Shown: in pieces, positions 53,251 through 63,407 of the stretch
Layout: every line of letters starts with the position of its first letter
Numbering within the stretch: position 1 is the stretch's first letter
DNA from: an uncultured Blautia sp.
GTDB lineage: Bacteria; Bacillota; Clostridia; Lachnospirales; Lachnospiraceae
Reading direction: 5' to 3'
Length of the DNA: 64,000 nucleotides
NCBI GenBank assembly: GCA_900541985.1
Contig: UQLX01000002.1
Location: forward strand, 62,001-126,000
The notes under the pieces: generated by a model
The model's database searches: none
Told to the model about the DNA's origin: nothing
The model's input: only the letters and a program-made list of their open reading frames with translations
Translations under genes and position numbers: made by a program

Positions 53251-54226
53251 GATAACTCTCCTCTAACTGTTCTTCTTTGATGATATGATAAAATAATTCC
53301 GGCGGATCTGCACGGAAGCTTCTGCCGGATACATTCTCCATGCAACCGGAAATTTCCGGAAAGGTCAGACAAAATCCATGAAGAAGCTGGTGGCTCAGTC
53401 CATATTTTTCCCTGCAGCTATTATTAAAGCTCCGGGAACCATATTTGCTGTCTCCCATTAAAGGATACCCTTCCGCTGCCAGATGGGCACGAATCTGATG
53501 TGTCCGCCCCGTCAGCAGTCTTACTTTTAAAAGTGTAACTTTTCCATTATCTCCCAGAGGCGTATAGATAGTTTCTATAGGCTGTGCATCTTTTTCGGCT
53601 TTTTTATATATCTTAACCTTATTCTGCTCCGGATCTTTCTTCAGGTATCCACTGATATGCTTTTTTTCTTTCAGTACGCCCTTTACTATGCAAAGGTAAT
53701 CCTTATGTATCCTTCTGTCATGGAAAAGTTCTGACAGCGTCTGGAGTCCCGGAAGGCTTTTTCCGGCAGCAACAATTCCGCTGGTATTTTTGTCTAGACG
53801 ATTGCAGACAGAAGGACGAAACGTCCCCAGTTCCTCCTCCCTGATACTTCCGGAATCAAGAAGATACCCCGTAATATATTCTACCAGCGAGGGATCCCTG
53901 CTGTCATCCGGCTGGGAAAGCATTCCTGCCGGCTTGTTTATAAGAAGGATATTCCTGTCTTCATACAGAATGTCCAGCTGCGTCTTTGCTCTGGGGGCCG
54001 GCTGTGCACCGCTGAATTTCTGATATGTTTCATCACTTAAAAAAACTCTGACCTCGTCCCCTGTATGGAGTTTTTCATTTCCGGATGCTTTTTTTCCGTT
54101 TAATGTAATATTTTTTTTACGGAGCATTTTATAAAGAAAGCTTTTGGGAGCTTCCCGGAGAAGCTTTGCCAGATATTTATCAAAGCGCTGTCCTGCTTCA
54201 TTATTGTTAATGGTAAATTGTTTCAT
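53234..54226 (-). CDS. RluA family pseudouridine synthase (RluC-like)
   Basis: 330 residues with an N-terminal S4 domain (RFDKYLAKLLREAPKSFLYK, LRKKNITLNGKKASGNEKL) and the catalytic block NRLDKNTSGIVAAGKS containing the nucleophile Asp, plus TGRTHQIRAHLAAEGYPLMG. It modifies rRNA or tRNA; exact target unknown. A second RluA-type gene exists at 13.7 kb. Confidence 0.9.
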   Translation of the reverse strand: MKQFTINNNEAGQRFDKYLAKLLREAPKSFLYKMLRKKNITLNGKKASGNEKLHTGDEVRVFLSDETYQKFSGAQPAPRAKTQLDILYEDRNILLINKPAGMLSQPDDSRDPSLVEYITGYLLDSGSIREEELGTFRPSVCNRLDKNTSGIVAAGKSLPGLQTLSELFHDRRIHKDYLCIVKGVLKEKKHISGYLKKDPEQNKVKIYKKAEKDAQPIETIYTPLGDNGKVTLLKVRLLTGRTHQIRAHLAAEGYPLMGDSKYGSRSFNNSCREKYGLSHQLLHGFCLTFPEISGCMENVSGRSFRADPPELFYHIIKEEQLEESYHENLE

Positions 54227-54233
54227 GATCCTC

Positions 54234-54857
54234 CTACAGACAGATCGCCAGTATCGTATGGCGTATCAGTTCGTTTCTGGAAAGCTCCGGATAACGTTCA
54301 TCCGGACGGAAGCGGATTCCTTCTTCCAGAGATTCTCTGTGTTCATTCATAGAATCCAGGCGATCCAGAAACGGCTTCAGTTCCTTAAATATTTTTATAT
54401 TAACGCGATAACCATTGCCTTTCAAAATCTTCTGTGCCTCTTTTTCCATAAAAGAAACATCGATTTTTGGATCGTTGCTGTACCCGACTGCCAGATTTCC
54501 ACAAATGGCAAAAGCATCAATAAATGCGCTCTTTTCATAAAATGTCATATACATCTCGTAGGACATTACCAGATCTTTACAGTGTTCTCTGATCTGACGG
54601 TAATCCTCCGCATCCATGGAAGGACACCGGAACAGCATGATCAGATTGACCAGCATTTTACAGGCAGGCAGACATCCCACTACTGTCACAACCGTCCATA
54701 TGGTCAGCCGTGTCTTAAAATAAAAAAGTGCAGTAAAAAAGATCAGAAGCGGAACTGCAAAAAGAATAGCGGTAATAATAAGCTTTCTCTTTTTTTCTGC
54801 TGCTATATAACCAAATTCACCCTTTCGGGCAGATCTTTTTGTATTTTTTTTACTCAT
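54234..54857 (-). CDS. membrane protein of unknown function
   Basis: 207 residues from the ATG six bases after AAGGAG. Basic N-terminus, two adjacent hydrophobic helices (about 30-73), then a cytoplasmic-looking domain (IREHCKDLVMSYEMYMTFYE, SNDPKIDVSFMEKEAQKILK). No family recognised. Lies 8 bases before the RluA-type gene and 22 after the YgiQ gene, so probably in one operon. Confidence 0.65.
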   Translation of the reverse strand: MSKKNTKRSARKGEFGYIAAEKKRKLIITAILFAVPLLIFFTALFYFKTRLTIWTVVTVVGCLPACKMLVNLIMLFRCPSMDAEDYRQIREHCKDLVMSYEMYMTFYEKSAFIDAFAICGNLAVGYSNDPKIDVSFMEKEAQKILKGNGYRVNIKIFKELKPFLDRLDSMNEHRESLEEGIRFRPDERYPELSRNELIRHTILAICL

Positions 54858-54878
54858 GAACAACTCCTTGATGTAAGA

Positions 54879-56765
54879 TCAGTGTTTTTTTCTGTGGGTA
54901 TTACGGATAGTCTTTTTTCCCCGTCTCTTTTCGGGTCTTTTTTCTCCATTTAACCTGTCAGAATGGTTTTTGCGCTCCGGCCGGAGCAGACATTTCGGTC
55001 CATATCCCACCAGATCCATTCTTCCCGCTTCTTTCAGCCCTTCCATTACCAGTGCACGGTTGGCAGGATTTTTGTACTGCATCAGCGCCCTCTGAACTGC
55101 CTTTTCGTGAGGATCACGCGGCACATATACTTTTTCTCCGGTCAGAGGATGGATTCCTGTATAATACATGCAGGTAGAAAGCGTTGACGGTGTAGGATAA
55201 AAATCCTGCACCTGCTCCGGAGTAAAGCCCAGATCCCGGACATATTCCGCAAGCTTCACCGCATCTTTCACCGTACAGCCCGGATGAGACGACATAAAGT
55301 ACGGAACTGCATACTGCTTTTGACCTGTTCTCTGATTTTCTTTTTCGTACGCTCTTAGAAAGCTTTCGTAAACCTGATGAGACGGTTTTCCCATATAGCG
55401 CAGCACCTGATCCGACACATGCTCCGGTGCAACACGAAGCTGTCCGCTGATATGATGCTTTACCAGTTCTCTTAAAAAAGTCGGATCTTTGTCTGCCATT
55501 ACATAATCAAACCGGACACCGGAACGGATAAATACTTTTTTAACCTTTGGAATACAACGCAGTTTCCTTAAAAGCTCCACATAATCGCGGTGATCAGCCG
55601 TAAGATTTTTGCAGGGCTGGGGAAACAGACATTGACGGTTCTGACATACGCCCTTTGCCAGCTGTTTTTGACAGGAGGGCTGTCTGAAATCTGCAGTGGG
55701 TCCTCCTACGTCATGGATATATCCCTTAAATGCAGGATCCTCTGTCATATGTTCTGCCTCTTTGATGATGGAAGCATGACTTCTTGTCTGCAGGATCCTT
55801 CCCTGATGAAAAGTAAGTGCACAGAAACTGCATCCGCCAAAACAGCCCCGATTACTGGTCAGGCTGAAACGTACCTCCTCGAGAGCCGGAACACCTCCCA
55901 GCGCATCATAGGCAGGATGCCATTTTCCCGTATACGGAAGATCGTAGACGTCATCCATTTCCTGCTGGGTCAACGGTCTGGAAGGAGGATTTTGTATGAC
56001 ATACCCTCTTGTTCCATAATCTTCTGCAAGGGGTCTCCCGGTAAAAGGATCCGTATTTTTGTATTGGATGGCAAAGCTGTCGGCATACGCTTTTTTGTGA
56101 TCCCGGACTTCTTCAAAAGAAGGAAGACAGATCGGTTCAAAAGCCGGATTCAGTGTTTTACTCTTATAAACAGTTCCCGGAATATAAGTGATTTCCTCTA
56201 TCGGGATTCCGCTGTCGAGAGCTTCTGCAATCTCCAGGATCGAATGTTCACCCATACCGTATGAAATCAGATCGGCGCCGGAATCAAGAAGCACACTTCT
56301 TTTGATACGGTTGTCCCAATAATCATAATGTGCCAGTCTCCTGAGACTTGCTTCAATCCCCCCAAGAATAATCGGAGTATGTTTATACGTCTGACGAATC
56401 AGATTGCTGTATACCACTGTCGGCATATCAGGTCTCAGCCCCATCTTTCCGCCCGGAGAATAAGAATCCTTCTGGCGGTGTTTTTTGGACACGGTATAAT
56501 GGTTCACCATGGAATCCATGTTTCCCGCAGTCACAAGAAAACCCAGGCGAGGTTCCCCAAACACCTGGATACTTTCTTTTTTGCGCCAGTCGGGCTGGGA
56601 AATAATTCCCACCCGGTAGCCCCGGCTTTCCAGAAGCCGGCTTATGATCGCACAGCCGAATGAAGAATGATCGATGTAGGCATCACCTGTAAGATAAACG
56701 AAATCTACCTGATCCCATCCCCGTTCTCTCATTTCCTGTGCTGTAACTGGTAAAAATGTATGCAT
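54879..56765 (-). CDS. YgiQ family radical SAM protein
   Basis: 628 residues. N-terminal cobalamin-like Rossmann domain, radical SAM motif in NRGCFGGCSFCALTFHQG near residue 310 and the DUF3362 C-terminal region (FTPEQVQDFYPTPSTLSTCM, RKNHSDRLNGEKRPEKRRGK). The function is unproven. The basic tail is typical. Confidence 0.93.
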   Translation of the reverse strand: MHTFLPVTAQEMRERGWDQVDFVYLTGDAYIDHSSFGCAIISRLLESRGYRVGIISQPDWRKKESIQVFGEPRLGFLVTAGNMDSMVNHYTVSKKHRQKDSYSPGGKMGLRPDMPTVVYSNLIRQTYKHTPIILGGIEASLRRLAHYDYWDNRIKRSVLLDSGADLISYGMGEHSILEIAEALDSGIPIEEITYIPGTVYKSKTLNPAFEPICLPSFEEVRDHKKAYADSFAIQYKNTDPFTGRPLAEDYGTRGYVIQNPPSRPLTQQEMDDVYDLPYTGKWHPAYDALGGVPALEEVRFSLTSNRGCFGGCSFCALTFHQGRILQTRSHASIIKEAEHMTEDPAFKGYIHDVGGPTADFRQPSCQKQLAKGVCQNRQCLFPQPCKNLTADHRDYVELLRKLRCIPKVKKVFIRSGVRFDYVMADKDPTFLRELVKHHISGQLRVAPEHVSDQVLRYMGKPSHQVYESFLRAYEKENQRTGQKQYAVPYFMSSHPGCTVKDAVKLAEYVRDLGFTPEQVQDFYPTPSTLSTCMYYTGIHPLTGEKVYVPRDPHEKAVQRALMQYKNPANRALVMEGLKEAGRMDLVGYGPKCLLRPERKNHSDRLNGEKRPEKRRGKKTIRNTHRKKH

Positions 56766-56775
56766 GTATCTGCTC

Positions 56776-57582
56776 CTAATATGCTACGGTCTGTGCCCGG
56801 TAGCCTTCTGCAATAATGTCAAGCTGTCTGTGGAACCGTTCCAGCTGCTGAAGATCCTTTGTCCGGAAGACTCTGAGGAACTCTCTCTGGATTTTCTCTA
56901 CCTCGCGTTTATTTGAGATCTTATAAAGATTCTCTATACTGAGCAGAATGTCTTTGACAAGGTTGGACTGCATCCGCGAGGAATTCTGCGCATCCATGAT
57001 CTCATTACGGACAGAGGACATTTCCTGATCCAGAGCAATGATCGCGTCTGCCGCCTTGCTGAGCCGCTCCGCTACATGAAGGGGCATTTCTCCCTTGTAC
57101 TTATACTGAAGTGAGTGCTCAATGGTCGCCCAGAAGTTCATAGCCATGGTTCGGATCTGAATCTCTGCCTGGATAGTCTTTGGACCTTCAATAGTCTCTA
57201 CTGTATAATAAATAATCAGATGGTAGCTTCTATATCCGCTCTGTTTAATATGTTTCAGATAATTTTTTTCGCTTTTTATTGTCATATCACTGCGTTTCTG
57301 GATAAGGGCAGCCACTGTATCAATATCTTCTTCAAACTGACAGATGATACGGATACCGGCAATATCCTCCACCTCTTCCTCCATCCGATCCATGGGGATA
57401 TGCTTGCGCTGCATTTTTTCCAGAATACTGGTAACGCTTTTTACACGCCCTCTTACCTGTTCGATAGGTGAATACAGGTCGTTTTGTTTATGCTCTTCTA
57501 TAATATGCTCAAACTTCACGGTCAGCTCTCTGACAGCCAGTTCATAGGGGCATAAAATACTTCTCCATAACTGTATTTCCAT
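56776..57582 (-). CDS. small alarmone synthetase ((p)ppGpp synthetase, RelQ-like)
   Basis: 268 residues, RelA/SpoT synthetase domain only, no hydrolase domain. Motifs: RVKSVTSILEKMQRK, EVEDIAGIRIICQFEEDIDT, GYRSYHLIIYY and EIQIRTMAMNFWATIEHSLQ. The C-terminal coiled part may mediate oligomers. Start at 57582 after AAGGAGTG is used; the frame is open upstream. Makes pppGpp/ppGpp under stress. Confidence 0.92.
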   Translation of the reverse strand: MEIQLWRSILCPYELAVRELTVKFEHIIEEHKQNDLYSPIEQVRGRVKSVTSILEKMQRKHIPMDRMEEEVEDIAGIRIICQFEEDIDTVAALIQKRSDMTIKSEKNYLKHIKQSGYRSYHLIIYYTVETIEGPKTIQAEIQIRTMAMNFWATIEHSLQYKYKGEMPLHVAERLSKAADAIIALDQEMSSVRNEIMDAQNSSRMQSNLVKDILLSIENLYKISNKREVEKIQREFLRVFRTKDLQQLERFHRQLDIIAEGYRAQTVAY

Positions 57583-57668
57583 ATAAATCACTCCTTGAAG
57601 GAAAATACCGGAATACAGATTTACTGTACTCCCAGTCATTATAGCACATTTTTCACGGGATATGTAAA

Positions 57669-58472
57669 TTAATATATATAGTTTCTGATTTTTTTCCTGT
57701 AATTTCTCAGTACCCAGTAAGGATTTACACTGATCTCTCTTTGATCCTCCGTCAGAATATAGATTCCCAGATGAAGATGAACAGGAAATCGGCCTCTGGT
57801 GCCCTCCTCTCCATATCCGGTATTTCCCATATATCCCAGAATATCTCCTGCCCGGACTGTCTCCCCCGGATAAAAATCCTTTTCATAAGAAGAAAGATGA
57901 GCATAATAAAAATAGCCGCCATGGGGAGCGCGGATTCCAATACGATAGCCGCCAAGAGGAAGCCATCCTTTTTTTTCTACCGTGCCGTCCGTCATACTTA
58001 CGACAGGATAATAACCGGAAACAGAAACTTTCCCGAAAATATCCGTGCCCTCATGGAAGCGTTTTCCTCCATAATCTCTCCGGCTGAGCCAGGTATCTTC
58101 AAAATATGTATCACCGGAAGCCACCGGAAAATACCTGATATCCTCCCATACAGCCTGGTATGCCTTTTTTAATGCCTGATATTCATCCGGCTTGTATTTT
58201 CTGTATATCCCTCCGGAAGCAGTCACTTTTTCCGGAAAAAAATGTCCGTCTGCCATAGAAGAGGTCAAAAGCTCCAGCCAGTCTCCGTCAGACTCCTGAT
58301 GAATTTTTTGGTAAAGCTTTTCTGTCAGCCGCTGTTTTCGAAAGCTTTCCTGTTCCGCAAATGTCTCTGTAAGAAAGGATACTCTGCTTCGCTCCCGAAG
58401 AACGCCCTCAAGATCCAGTAATATTATCAGGTAAAGAAAACCCATGGTCAGGAAAAGAATTCTTTTTTTCAT
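57669..58472 (-). CDS. M23 family metallopeptidase (LytM-type)
   Basis: 267 residues with an N-terminal signal or anchor helix (about 4-22) and a C-terminal peptidase domain. Zinc ligands are seen in FHEGTDIFG (HxxxD) and VHLHLGIYI (HxH). The family cleaves peptidoglycan cross-links; roles in division or sporulation are possible. Single gene. Confidence 0.88.
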   Translation of the reverse strand: MKKRILFLTMGFLYLIILLDLEGVLRERSRVSFLTETFAEQESFRKQRLTEKLYQKIHQESDGDWLELLTSSMADGHFFPEKVTASGGIYRKYKPDEYQALKKAYQAVWEDIRYFPVASGDTYFEDTWLSRRDYGGKRFHEGTDIFGKVSVSGYYPVVSMTDGTVEKKGWLPLGGYRIGIRAPHGGYFYYAHLSSYEKDFYPGETVRAGDILGYMGNTGYGEEGTRGRFPVHLHLGIYILTEDQREISVNPYWVLRNYRKKIRNYIY

Positions 58473-58541
58473 CCGGTCTGCCTTTCTGAATCATCTTTTC
58501 CTATTCTATGTCCTGTGATCAGGAATAAACCGGCTTAATCA

Positions 58542-58580
58542 GAAAAAACCGGTATCCTTTCCGCGGAAACAGATACCGGT
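58542..58580 (-). terminator. Rho-independent terminator after pepD
   Basis: ACCGGTATC (58548-58556) pairs with GATACCGGT (58572-58580); a T6 run follows on the minus strand. Confidence 0.85.
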
Positions 58581-58606
58581 CTATTTGTTTTTAATCTGTT
58601 GATCGA

Positions 58607-60052
58607 TCAGTCCTTCAGAGCTTCAAGAACTTTTACAAGATAGTTCCATACTCTTTCTGTTGAAGCAATATCAAGAACCTCCTCAGAAGTATGAATATCT
58701 TTCATATTCGGTCCAAGAGAAATGCAGTCAAGTCCTTCAATTTTTTTGTAGAAAAGACCGCACTCCAGTCCGGCATGGATAGCAACTACATTTGGTTTCT
58801 CTCCATATACCTTTTCATAAACTTCTACCATCTTATCTCTCAGTGGTGATTCCTTACGATATTCCCATGCAGGATAAGCGCCCTGTACTGTATATTCTCC
58901 TCCCAGGAATTCCGTCAGGTAGCAGATCTTATCAGAAAGAGCATCGCTTGCAGCACCAACAGAGCTTCTTACGCTGGAGCTTGCCACAAATCCTTCTTCT
59001 TCCAGTTTCATAATTCCAATATTTGTGGAAGTCTCCACAAGACCTTCAATGCTTCCACTCATTTTCTGGATTCCAAAAGGTACCTCCATAAGATAAAAAA
59101 GAATTTTTGCCTTACTTGTGGGATGAAGTACATTCTCAGTGGCTCTGCCAAGCTCTGTAACCTCAATCGTAATTCCCTCATCAGAATTCGTGTATTCTTC
59201 GCGAAGCCCTTTCTGTACTGTTTCTGCACAGGCTTTTACCGCAGCAGCATCTGCACAGAGAAGATCTGCTGTACATTCTCTTGTAATGGCATTGTCCTTC
59301 TGACCGCCTTCCATAACAATGATCCCATAATCAGCAGTCTTCTGAAGTGTGTAAAGGAATCTTCCCATAAGCACATTTGCATTGGCACGCTTCTTATCGA
59401 TTTCTGCCCCGGAATGTCCTCCCATAAGTCCTTTGATCTTCACCTGGACTTTGTTTCCTTCTGCTTCCACTCTCTGTACAGGAATGGTGCTGATAGCAGT
59501 AAGCCCGCCTGCGCAGCTGATCCACAGACTGCCCTCGGCTTCGGAATCAAGATTGATCAGTCTTCTTCCCTTCAGGACGCTGCAGTCAAAGCCTTCCGCT
59601 CCAAGAAGACCGATTTCCTCATCTACCGTGATCAGAACTTCAAGTGCCGGATGAGCAATATCCCGGCTTTCCAGAAGTGCAAGTCCATAAGCAACTGCAA
59701 TACCGTCATCGCCGCCCAGAGTGGTTCCATTTGCAGTTACATATCCGTCTTTTACAGAAATATTTAAAGGATCTTTTGTAAAATCATGTTCTACGTCCGG
59801 TCGCTTTTCGCAGACCATATCCATATGTCCCTGAATAATAACGGCAGGTGCATTTTCATAACCTGGTGTAGCCGGCTTATAGATTACAACATTGTTCATT
59901 TCATCCTGAACGTATTCGAGACCCTGCTCTTTTGCAAACCCTACCAGATAGTCACTGATCTGCTTTGTATTTCCGGAACCATGGGGAATTTTACAAAGTT
60001 CCTCAAAATAATAAAATACCCGTTTTGGTTCGCAGTTTTCCAATGCTCTCAT
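58607..60052 (-). CDS. aminoacyl-histidine dipeptidase (PepD-like, M20)
   Basis: 481 residues from the ATG eight bases after GGAGG. Metal site blocks: IIQGHMDMVCEK, GGDDGIAVAYGLALLE, ITVDEEIGLLGAEG, and HAGLECGLF near the end. Cytosolic zinc peptidase that degrades Xaa-His dipeptides and other short peptides. Confidence 0.93.
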   Translation of the reverse strand: MRALENCEPKRVFYYFEELCKIPHGSGNTKQISDYLVGFAKEQGLEYVQDEMNNVVIYKPATPGYENAPAVIIQGHMDMVCEKRPDVEHDFTKDPLNISVKDGYVTANGTTLGGDDGIAVAYGLALLESRDIAHPALEVLITVDEEIGLLGAEGFDCSVLKGRRLINLDSEAEGSLWISCAGGLTAISTIPVQRVEAEGNKVQVKIKGLMGGHSGAEIDKKRANANVLMGRFLYTLQKTADYGIIVMEGGQKDNAITRECTADLLCADAAAVKACAETVQKGLREEYTNSDEGITIEVTELGRATENVLHPTSKAKILFYLMEVPFGIQKMSGSIEGLVETSTNIGIMKLEEEGFVASSSVRSSVGAASDALSDKICYLTEFLGGEYTVQGAYPAWEYRKESPLRDKMVEVYEKVYGEKPNVVAIHAGLECGLFYKKIEGLDCISLGPNMKDIHTSEEVLDIASTERVWNYLVKVLEALKD

Positions 60053-60136
60053 CTTAATTTCCTCCATTTCATGATGAAAATTCTTCATATATATTTCATA
60101 CAGGCCATATATTAAAGAAAAAACAATGGCCGTATT

Positions 60137-61078
60137 ATGAAGCGATTTTTTTATGCGGCAGGACTTCTCCTGCTTCTTGTTTTTATGCTGTGTTTTCCGT
60201 CAGAGGCTTTAAACGCCGCAAGGGAAGGTATGAACCTGTGGCTGAATACACTGATCCCCACACTTCTTCCCTTTATCATTCTCACGGAGCTGCTGATCGG
60301 AACAGGAGTTGTGGAATCTCTTTTGAAGCCTTTACAGAAATTCTGGAAAAAGGTCTTCGGTATTTCTCCTGCAGGAGCCTATGCTCTGATCCTTGGACTT
60401 CTCTGCGGATATCCCATGGGTGCAAAGATCACTTCTGATCTCTATACTCATCACAAAATCCGCAAAAAAGAGGCTGAATATCTTCTTACCTTTACCAGTT
60501 ATGCCAGTCCCGGCTTTCTTTATACTTACCTGATACATATCTGCCTCAATGATGCTGTTCATCCTGCATATGTTTTTTGCATTCTGATTCTGTCCGGCTT
60601 CTTTACCATGCTGTTTTTCCGGTTTGTGATTTTCAGGAATCAGCTCTCTGTTTCCGGGGCTCCGGTCAAACAAGAAAAAAAGGAGTCATCCGCACCCGGT
60701 TTTACCGGAACTCTGCTGGATGCCTCCATTATGAACGGTTTTGAAACGATCACCCGGCTGGGCGGATATATTCTCCTGTTTTCTATTCTTTCCGCACTCT
60801 TCAGGTGCTGCTGGAAAGGCGGCAAGATAACAGGACATCTGCTTCTTGGCGCTCTGGAGCTTACTACCGGACTGCATTATCTGGCAGACTCCGGACTTCC
60901 GATGACAGTCAGATTCCTTTGTTCCATATCCTTGACTGCATTTGGCGGAATCTGTATTTTGGCACAAACAAAAAGCCTCCTTAACAGGGAGCTTTCTGTC
61001 CTGCCTTATTTCTCCGCAAAGTGCCTCCATGCAGCAATTACTGCAGTGATATCATTAATTTTCATCCAGATCGTCTAA
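60137..61078 (+). CDS. ylbJ: sporulation integral membrane protein YlbJ
   Basis: 313 residues with about eight hydrophobic segments and nucleoside-transporter-gate-like domains (LGLLCGYPMGAKITSDLYTH, LTFTSYASPGFLYTYL). YlbJ is expressed in the mother cell and supports spore cortex formation. Its last 24 bases overlap, tail to tail, the convergent coiled-coil gene. Confidence 0.9.
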   Translation: MKRFFYAAGLLLLLVFMLCFPSEALNAAREGMNLWLNTLIPTLLPFIILTELLIGTGVVESLLKPLQKFWKKVFGISPAGAYALILGLLCGYPMGAKITSDLYTHHKIRKKEAEYLLTFTSYASPGFLYTYLIHICLNDAVHPAYVFCILILSGFFTMLFFRFVIFRNQLSVSGAPVKQEKKESSAPGFTGTLLDASIMNGFETITRLGGYILLFSILSALFRCCWKGGKITGHLLLGALELTTGLHYLADSGLPMTVRFLCSISLTAFGGICILAQTKSLLNRELSVLPYFSAKCLHAAITAVISLIFIQIV

Positions 61079-61684
61079 CATGGTATCTTCTTCCTGCTCG
61101 GGAAGATCTTCATGATAGGAGCCTGTGATCGCTGCCGCCTGAGCTGTCTGCGGTGCAAGCTCCTGACGATTGTGATTTACGACATTCAGGCAGGTCTGAA
61201 GAGCCTCAATAAATCCTTTGTATTTACCGCCGGCATCTTCAAGTGTCTCATTAAGTACTGAGCCGATATTAGCCATCATGTCGTCTGTATAAGTAATAGC
61301 GCTTAAACGAATACTGTTTGCATCCTGTGTAGCAGAATCCAAAATCTCCTGCGCCTGTTTGTTTGCTGCGTTGATTGTATCATTTGCCTGTGCATATGCC
61401 TTCTGCATGATTTCATGCTGTGTTACCAGCTCCTGTGCCTTGGCCTGTGCATCTGCAATAATAGCGTCTGCTTTAGACTGTGCATCCTCCAGAATCGCAT
61501 CCTTATTGCTGATGATCTTCTGATAACGCTTGATCTCATCCGGAGTCTTCAGACGAAGTTCTCTTAAGAGCTCGTCAATTTCTTCTTTATTTACGATGAT
61601 CTTCGTTGAGGAAAGTGGCTGAAATTTACAGCTCTCTATAAATTCATCGATTTCATCAATAATCTGTTCAATTCTGCTGCTCAT
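61055..61684 (-). CDS. coiled-coil protein, DivIVA/ATPase-subunit-H-like
   Basis: 209 residues, mostly alanine-rich coiled coil (AQSKADAIIADAQAKAQELV) between a globular N-terminus (RIEQIIDEIDEFIESCKF) and an acidic C-terminus. Similar clostridial proteins are labelled DivIVA-like or H+-ATPase subunit H; neither role is shown. It follows coaD by 12 bases in an mgsA-rsmD-coaD operon. Confidence 0.75.
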   Translation of the reverse strand: MSSRIEQIIDEIDEFIESCKFQPLSSTKIIVNKEEIDELLRELRLKTPDEIKRYQKIISNKDAILEDAQSKADAIIADAQAKAQELVTQHEIMQKAYAQANDTINAANKQAQEILDSATQDANSIRLSAITYTDDMMANIGSVLNETLEDAGGKYKGFIEALQTCLNVVNHNRQELAPQTAQAAAITGSYHEDLPEQEEDTMLDDLDEN

Positions 61685-61696
61685 TGTACATTCTCC

Positions 61697-62191
61697 TTAT
61701 TTCTGTTCTTTTTCTTTCTGCATCTTCTCCTGCAGAGTCTGAATAATCTCAGGCGGTGCAAATTTTGACAGATCACCGCCAAAACGGGCAACTTCCTTCA
61801 TGATCGTAGAGCTCACATATGCGTACTCCAGACTTGTAGTCAAAAATACGGTGTCTACATCCGGAGCCAGAACCCGATTGGTCTGTGCCATCTGCAGCTC
61901 ATATTCAAAGTCTGTGACAGCGCGCAGCCCGCGCACGATAACCTGGGCTTCATTTTCTTTTGCAAAATTAACAGAAAGCCCGTTAAACGGCTTAATTATA
62001 ACATTCGGGATGTCCCTGGTTGCCTTTTCTAATATATTAACACGTTCTTCCACAGAAAACAACGGACTTTTTGCAGAATTATGCAAAACGCCCACTACCA
62101 CTCTGTCAAAAGATACGCTGGCTCTCCGGATCACATCCAGATGACCATAGGTAGCCGGATCAAAGCTTCCGGGATATACTGCTGTTACCAT
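61697..62191 (-). CDS. coaD: phosphopantetheine adenylyltransferase (CoaD)
   Basis: 164 residues; penultimate step of coenzyme A synthesis. Nucleotidyltransferase signature [16 protein letters not shown] at the N-terminus (usually T/HxGH, here YGH), and [16 protein letters not shown] and [11 protein letters not shown] are conserved. The start at 62191 (MVTAVYPG) is chosen over 62203. Follows rsmD. Confidence 0.95.
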   Translation of the reverse strand: MVTAVYPGSFDPATYGHLDVIRRASVSFDRVVVGVLHNSAKSPLFSVEERVNILEKATRDIPNVIIKPFNGLSVNFAKENEAQVIVRGLRAVTDFEYELQMAQTNRVLAPDVDTVFLTTSLEYAYVSSTIMKEVARFGGDLSKFAPPEIIQTLQEKMQKEKEQK

Positions 62192-62199
62192 GTGTAGTC

Positions 62200-62754
62200 T
62201 CACTTTCTTTTATTCAGAAAAACGTGCTTATTTGTTTTATATTCTTTAGAACGGCTGATCTCATATCCCAGTTCTTCCGCATAGGAAAAATCCGTGTGCA
62301 GATCTGCCTCGACAATGATCAGTGTATCTTTATCTGCCAGCTTACTGTCTTTAAGGTATTCCAGTACCTGATGTTCGGCTCCTGTTTCATAGGGAGGATC
62401 CATAAAAATACAGTCAAAAACAGGCTGTCCTTCCAGAGAACGAAGCGCCTGCAGAGCATCCATGGCCAGAAGTCTGCCATCATCAGAAAGCTTTGTAAAT
62501 GCTAGATTATCTCTGATACAGGCACATGCTTTGGGATTTTTCTCTACAAATACGGCATATTCAGCCCCTCTGCTCAAGGCCTCAATACCAATGGCTCCAC
62601 TTCCGCTGAACAGATCCAGAAAGCGGCAGTCCGGTATCACCGGCTGAAGGATATTGAATAATGTTTCTTTTATACGGTCTGTAGTAGGCCGTGTATCTAT
62701 GCCCGGCAGTGTTTTCAGGGGAAGACGCCGGGCTTTACCTGCGATTACTCTCAT
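62200..62754 (-). CDS. rsmD: 16S rRNA (guanine-N2)-methyltransferase RsmD
   Basis: 184 residues, methylates G966-equivalent in 16S rRNA. Motifs: [49 protein letters not shown] (SAM site) and [10 protein letters not shown] (catalytic DPPY). Starts within the mgsA stop (ATGA). rsmD-coaD adjacency is standard. Confidence 0.95.
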   Translation of the reverse strand: MRVIAGKARRLPLKTLPGIDTRPTTDRIKETLFNILQPVIPDCRFLDLFSGSGAIGIEALSRGAEYAVFVEKNPKACACIRDNLAFTKLSDDGRLLAMDALQALRSLEGQPVFDCIFMDPPYETGAEHQVLEYLKDSKLADKDTLIIVEADLHTDFSYAEELGYEISRSKEYKTNKHVFLNKRK

Positions 62755-63146
62755 TTCAGATTCAGTCTCCAATCCAGATCACCCCGGGCAAGCCCCAGGA
62801 TAAGAAGTTCTGCTGTGGCAATATTGGTAGCCACCGGTATATTGTACTGATCACAGCGCATGGTAATTGCTGAAATATCCGGTTCCTTCGGATCGATCAT
62901 TGCCGGATTGTAAAACAGGATCACCATATCCAGATCTTCTCTTTCGATCATTTCCATAAACTGCTTGTCACCACCTATACTGCCTGCAAGAAATTTATGC
63001 ACATGCAGGTTCGTGGCCTCCTCAATTCTTCTTCCCGTAGTTCCCGTGGCATAAACTTCGTGCTTAGCGAGAATATTCTTATAGGCAATACAAAAATCTT
63101 CAATAAGTACTTTTTTGCTGTTGTGTGCAATGATTCCTAAATTCAT
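62751..63146 (-). CDS. mgsA: methylglyoxal synthase (MgsA)
   Basis: 131 residues; converts dihydroxyacetone phosphate to methylglyoxal, relieving phosphate limitation in glycolysis. Family motifs: GIIAHNSKK, ATGTTGRRIEE, SIGGDKQFM and ILFYNPAMIDPKEPDI (catalytic Asp and His residues fit). First gene of the mgsA-rsmD-coaD operon. Confidence 0.95.
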   Translation of the reverse strand: MNLGIIAHNSKKVLIEDFCIAYKNILAKHEVYATGTTGRRIEEATNLHVHKFLAGSIGGDKQFMEMIEREDLDMVILFYNPAMIDPKEPDISAITMRCDQYNIPVATNIATAELLILGLARGDLDWRLNLK

Positions 63147-63407
63147 TGATCATCTCTCCATTCTCACCAATACATTTTATAGTTTTATAATTAATTTTTT
63201 TATTGAGTTCTTTATTTCCCCTTGACATTATAACAAGTTACCAAAAAAAACGCAATTAAATCTTGCAAAATATACATAATTCATAGAAATTTAATATTTT
63301 CCAGTTTCAGGCAACGAATACAGGAAATTCTAGTGTATTATTTTTAAAAACTCATATACTATCCGTGTAACATCCAAATAACAAAAACAACCAAGGAGGA
63401 AAAAATA
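63147..63407. promoter_or_regulatory. divergent promoter region mgsA/SASP
   Basis: About 260 AT-rich bases between divergent genes. A TATACT at 63355-63360 lies about 50 bases before the SASP start, but the -35 is not SigA-like, as expected if a forespore sigma factor (SigG) reads the gene. AAGGAGG is at 63393-63399. Confidence 0.4.
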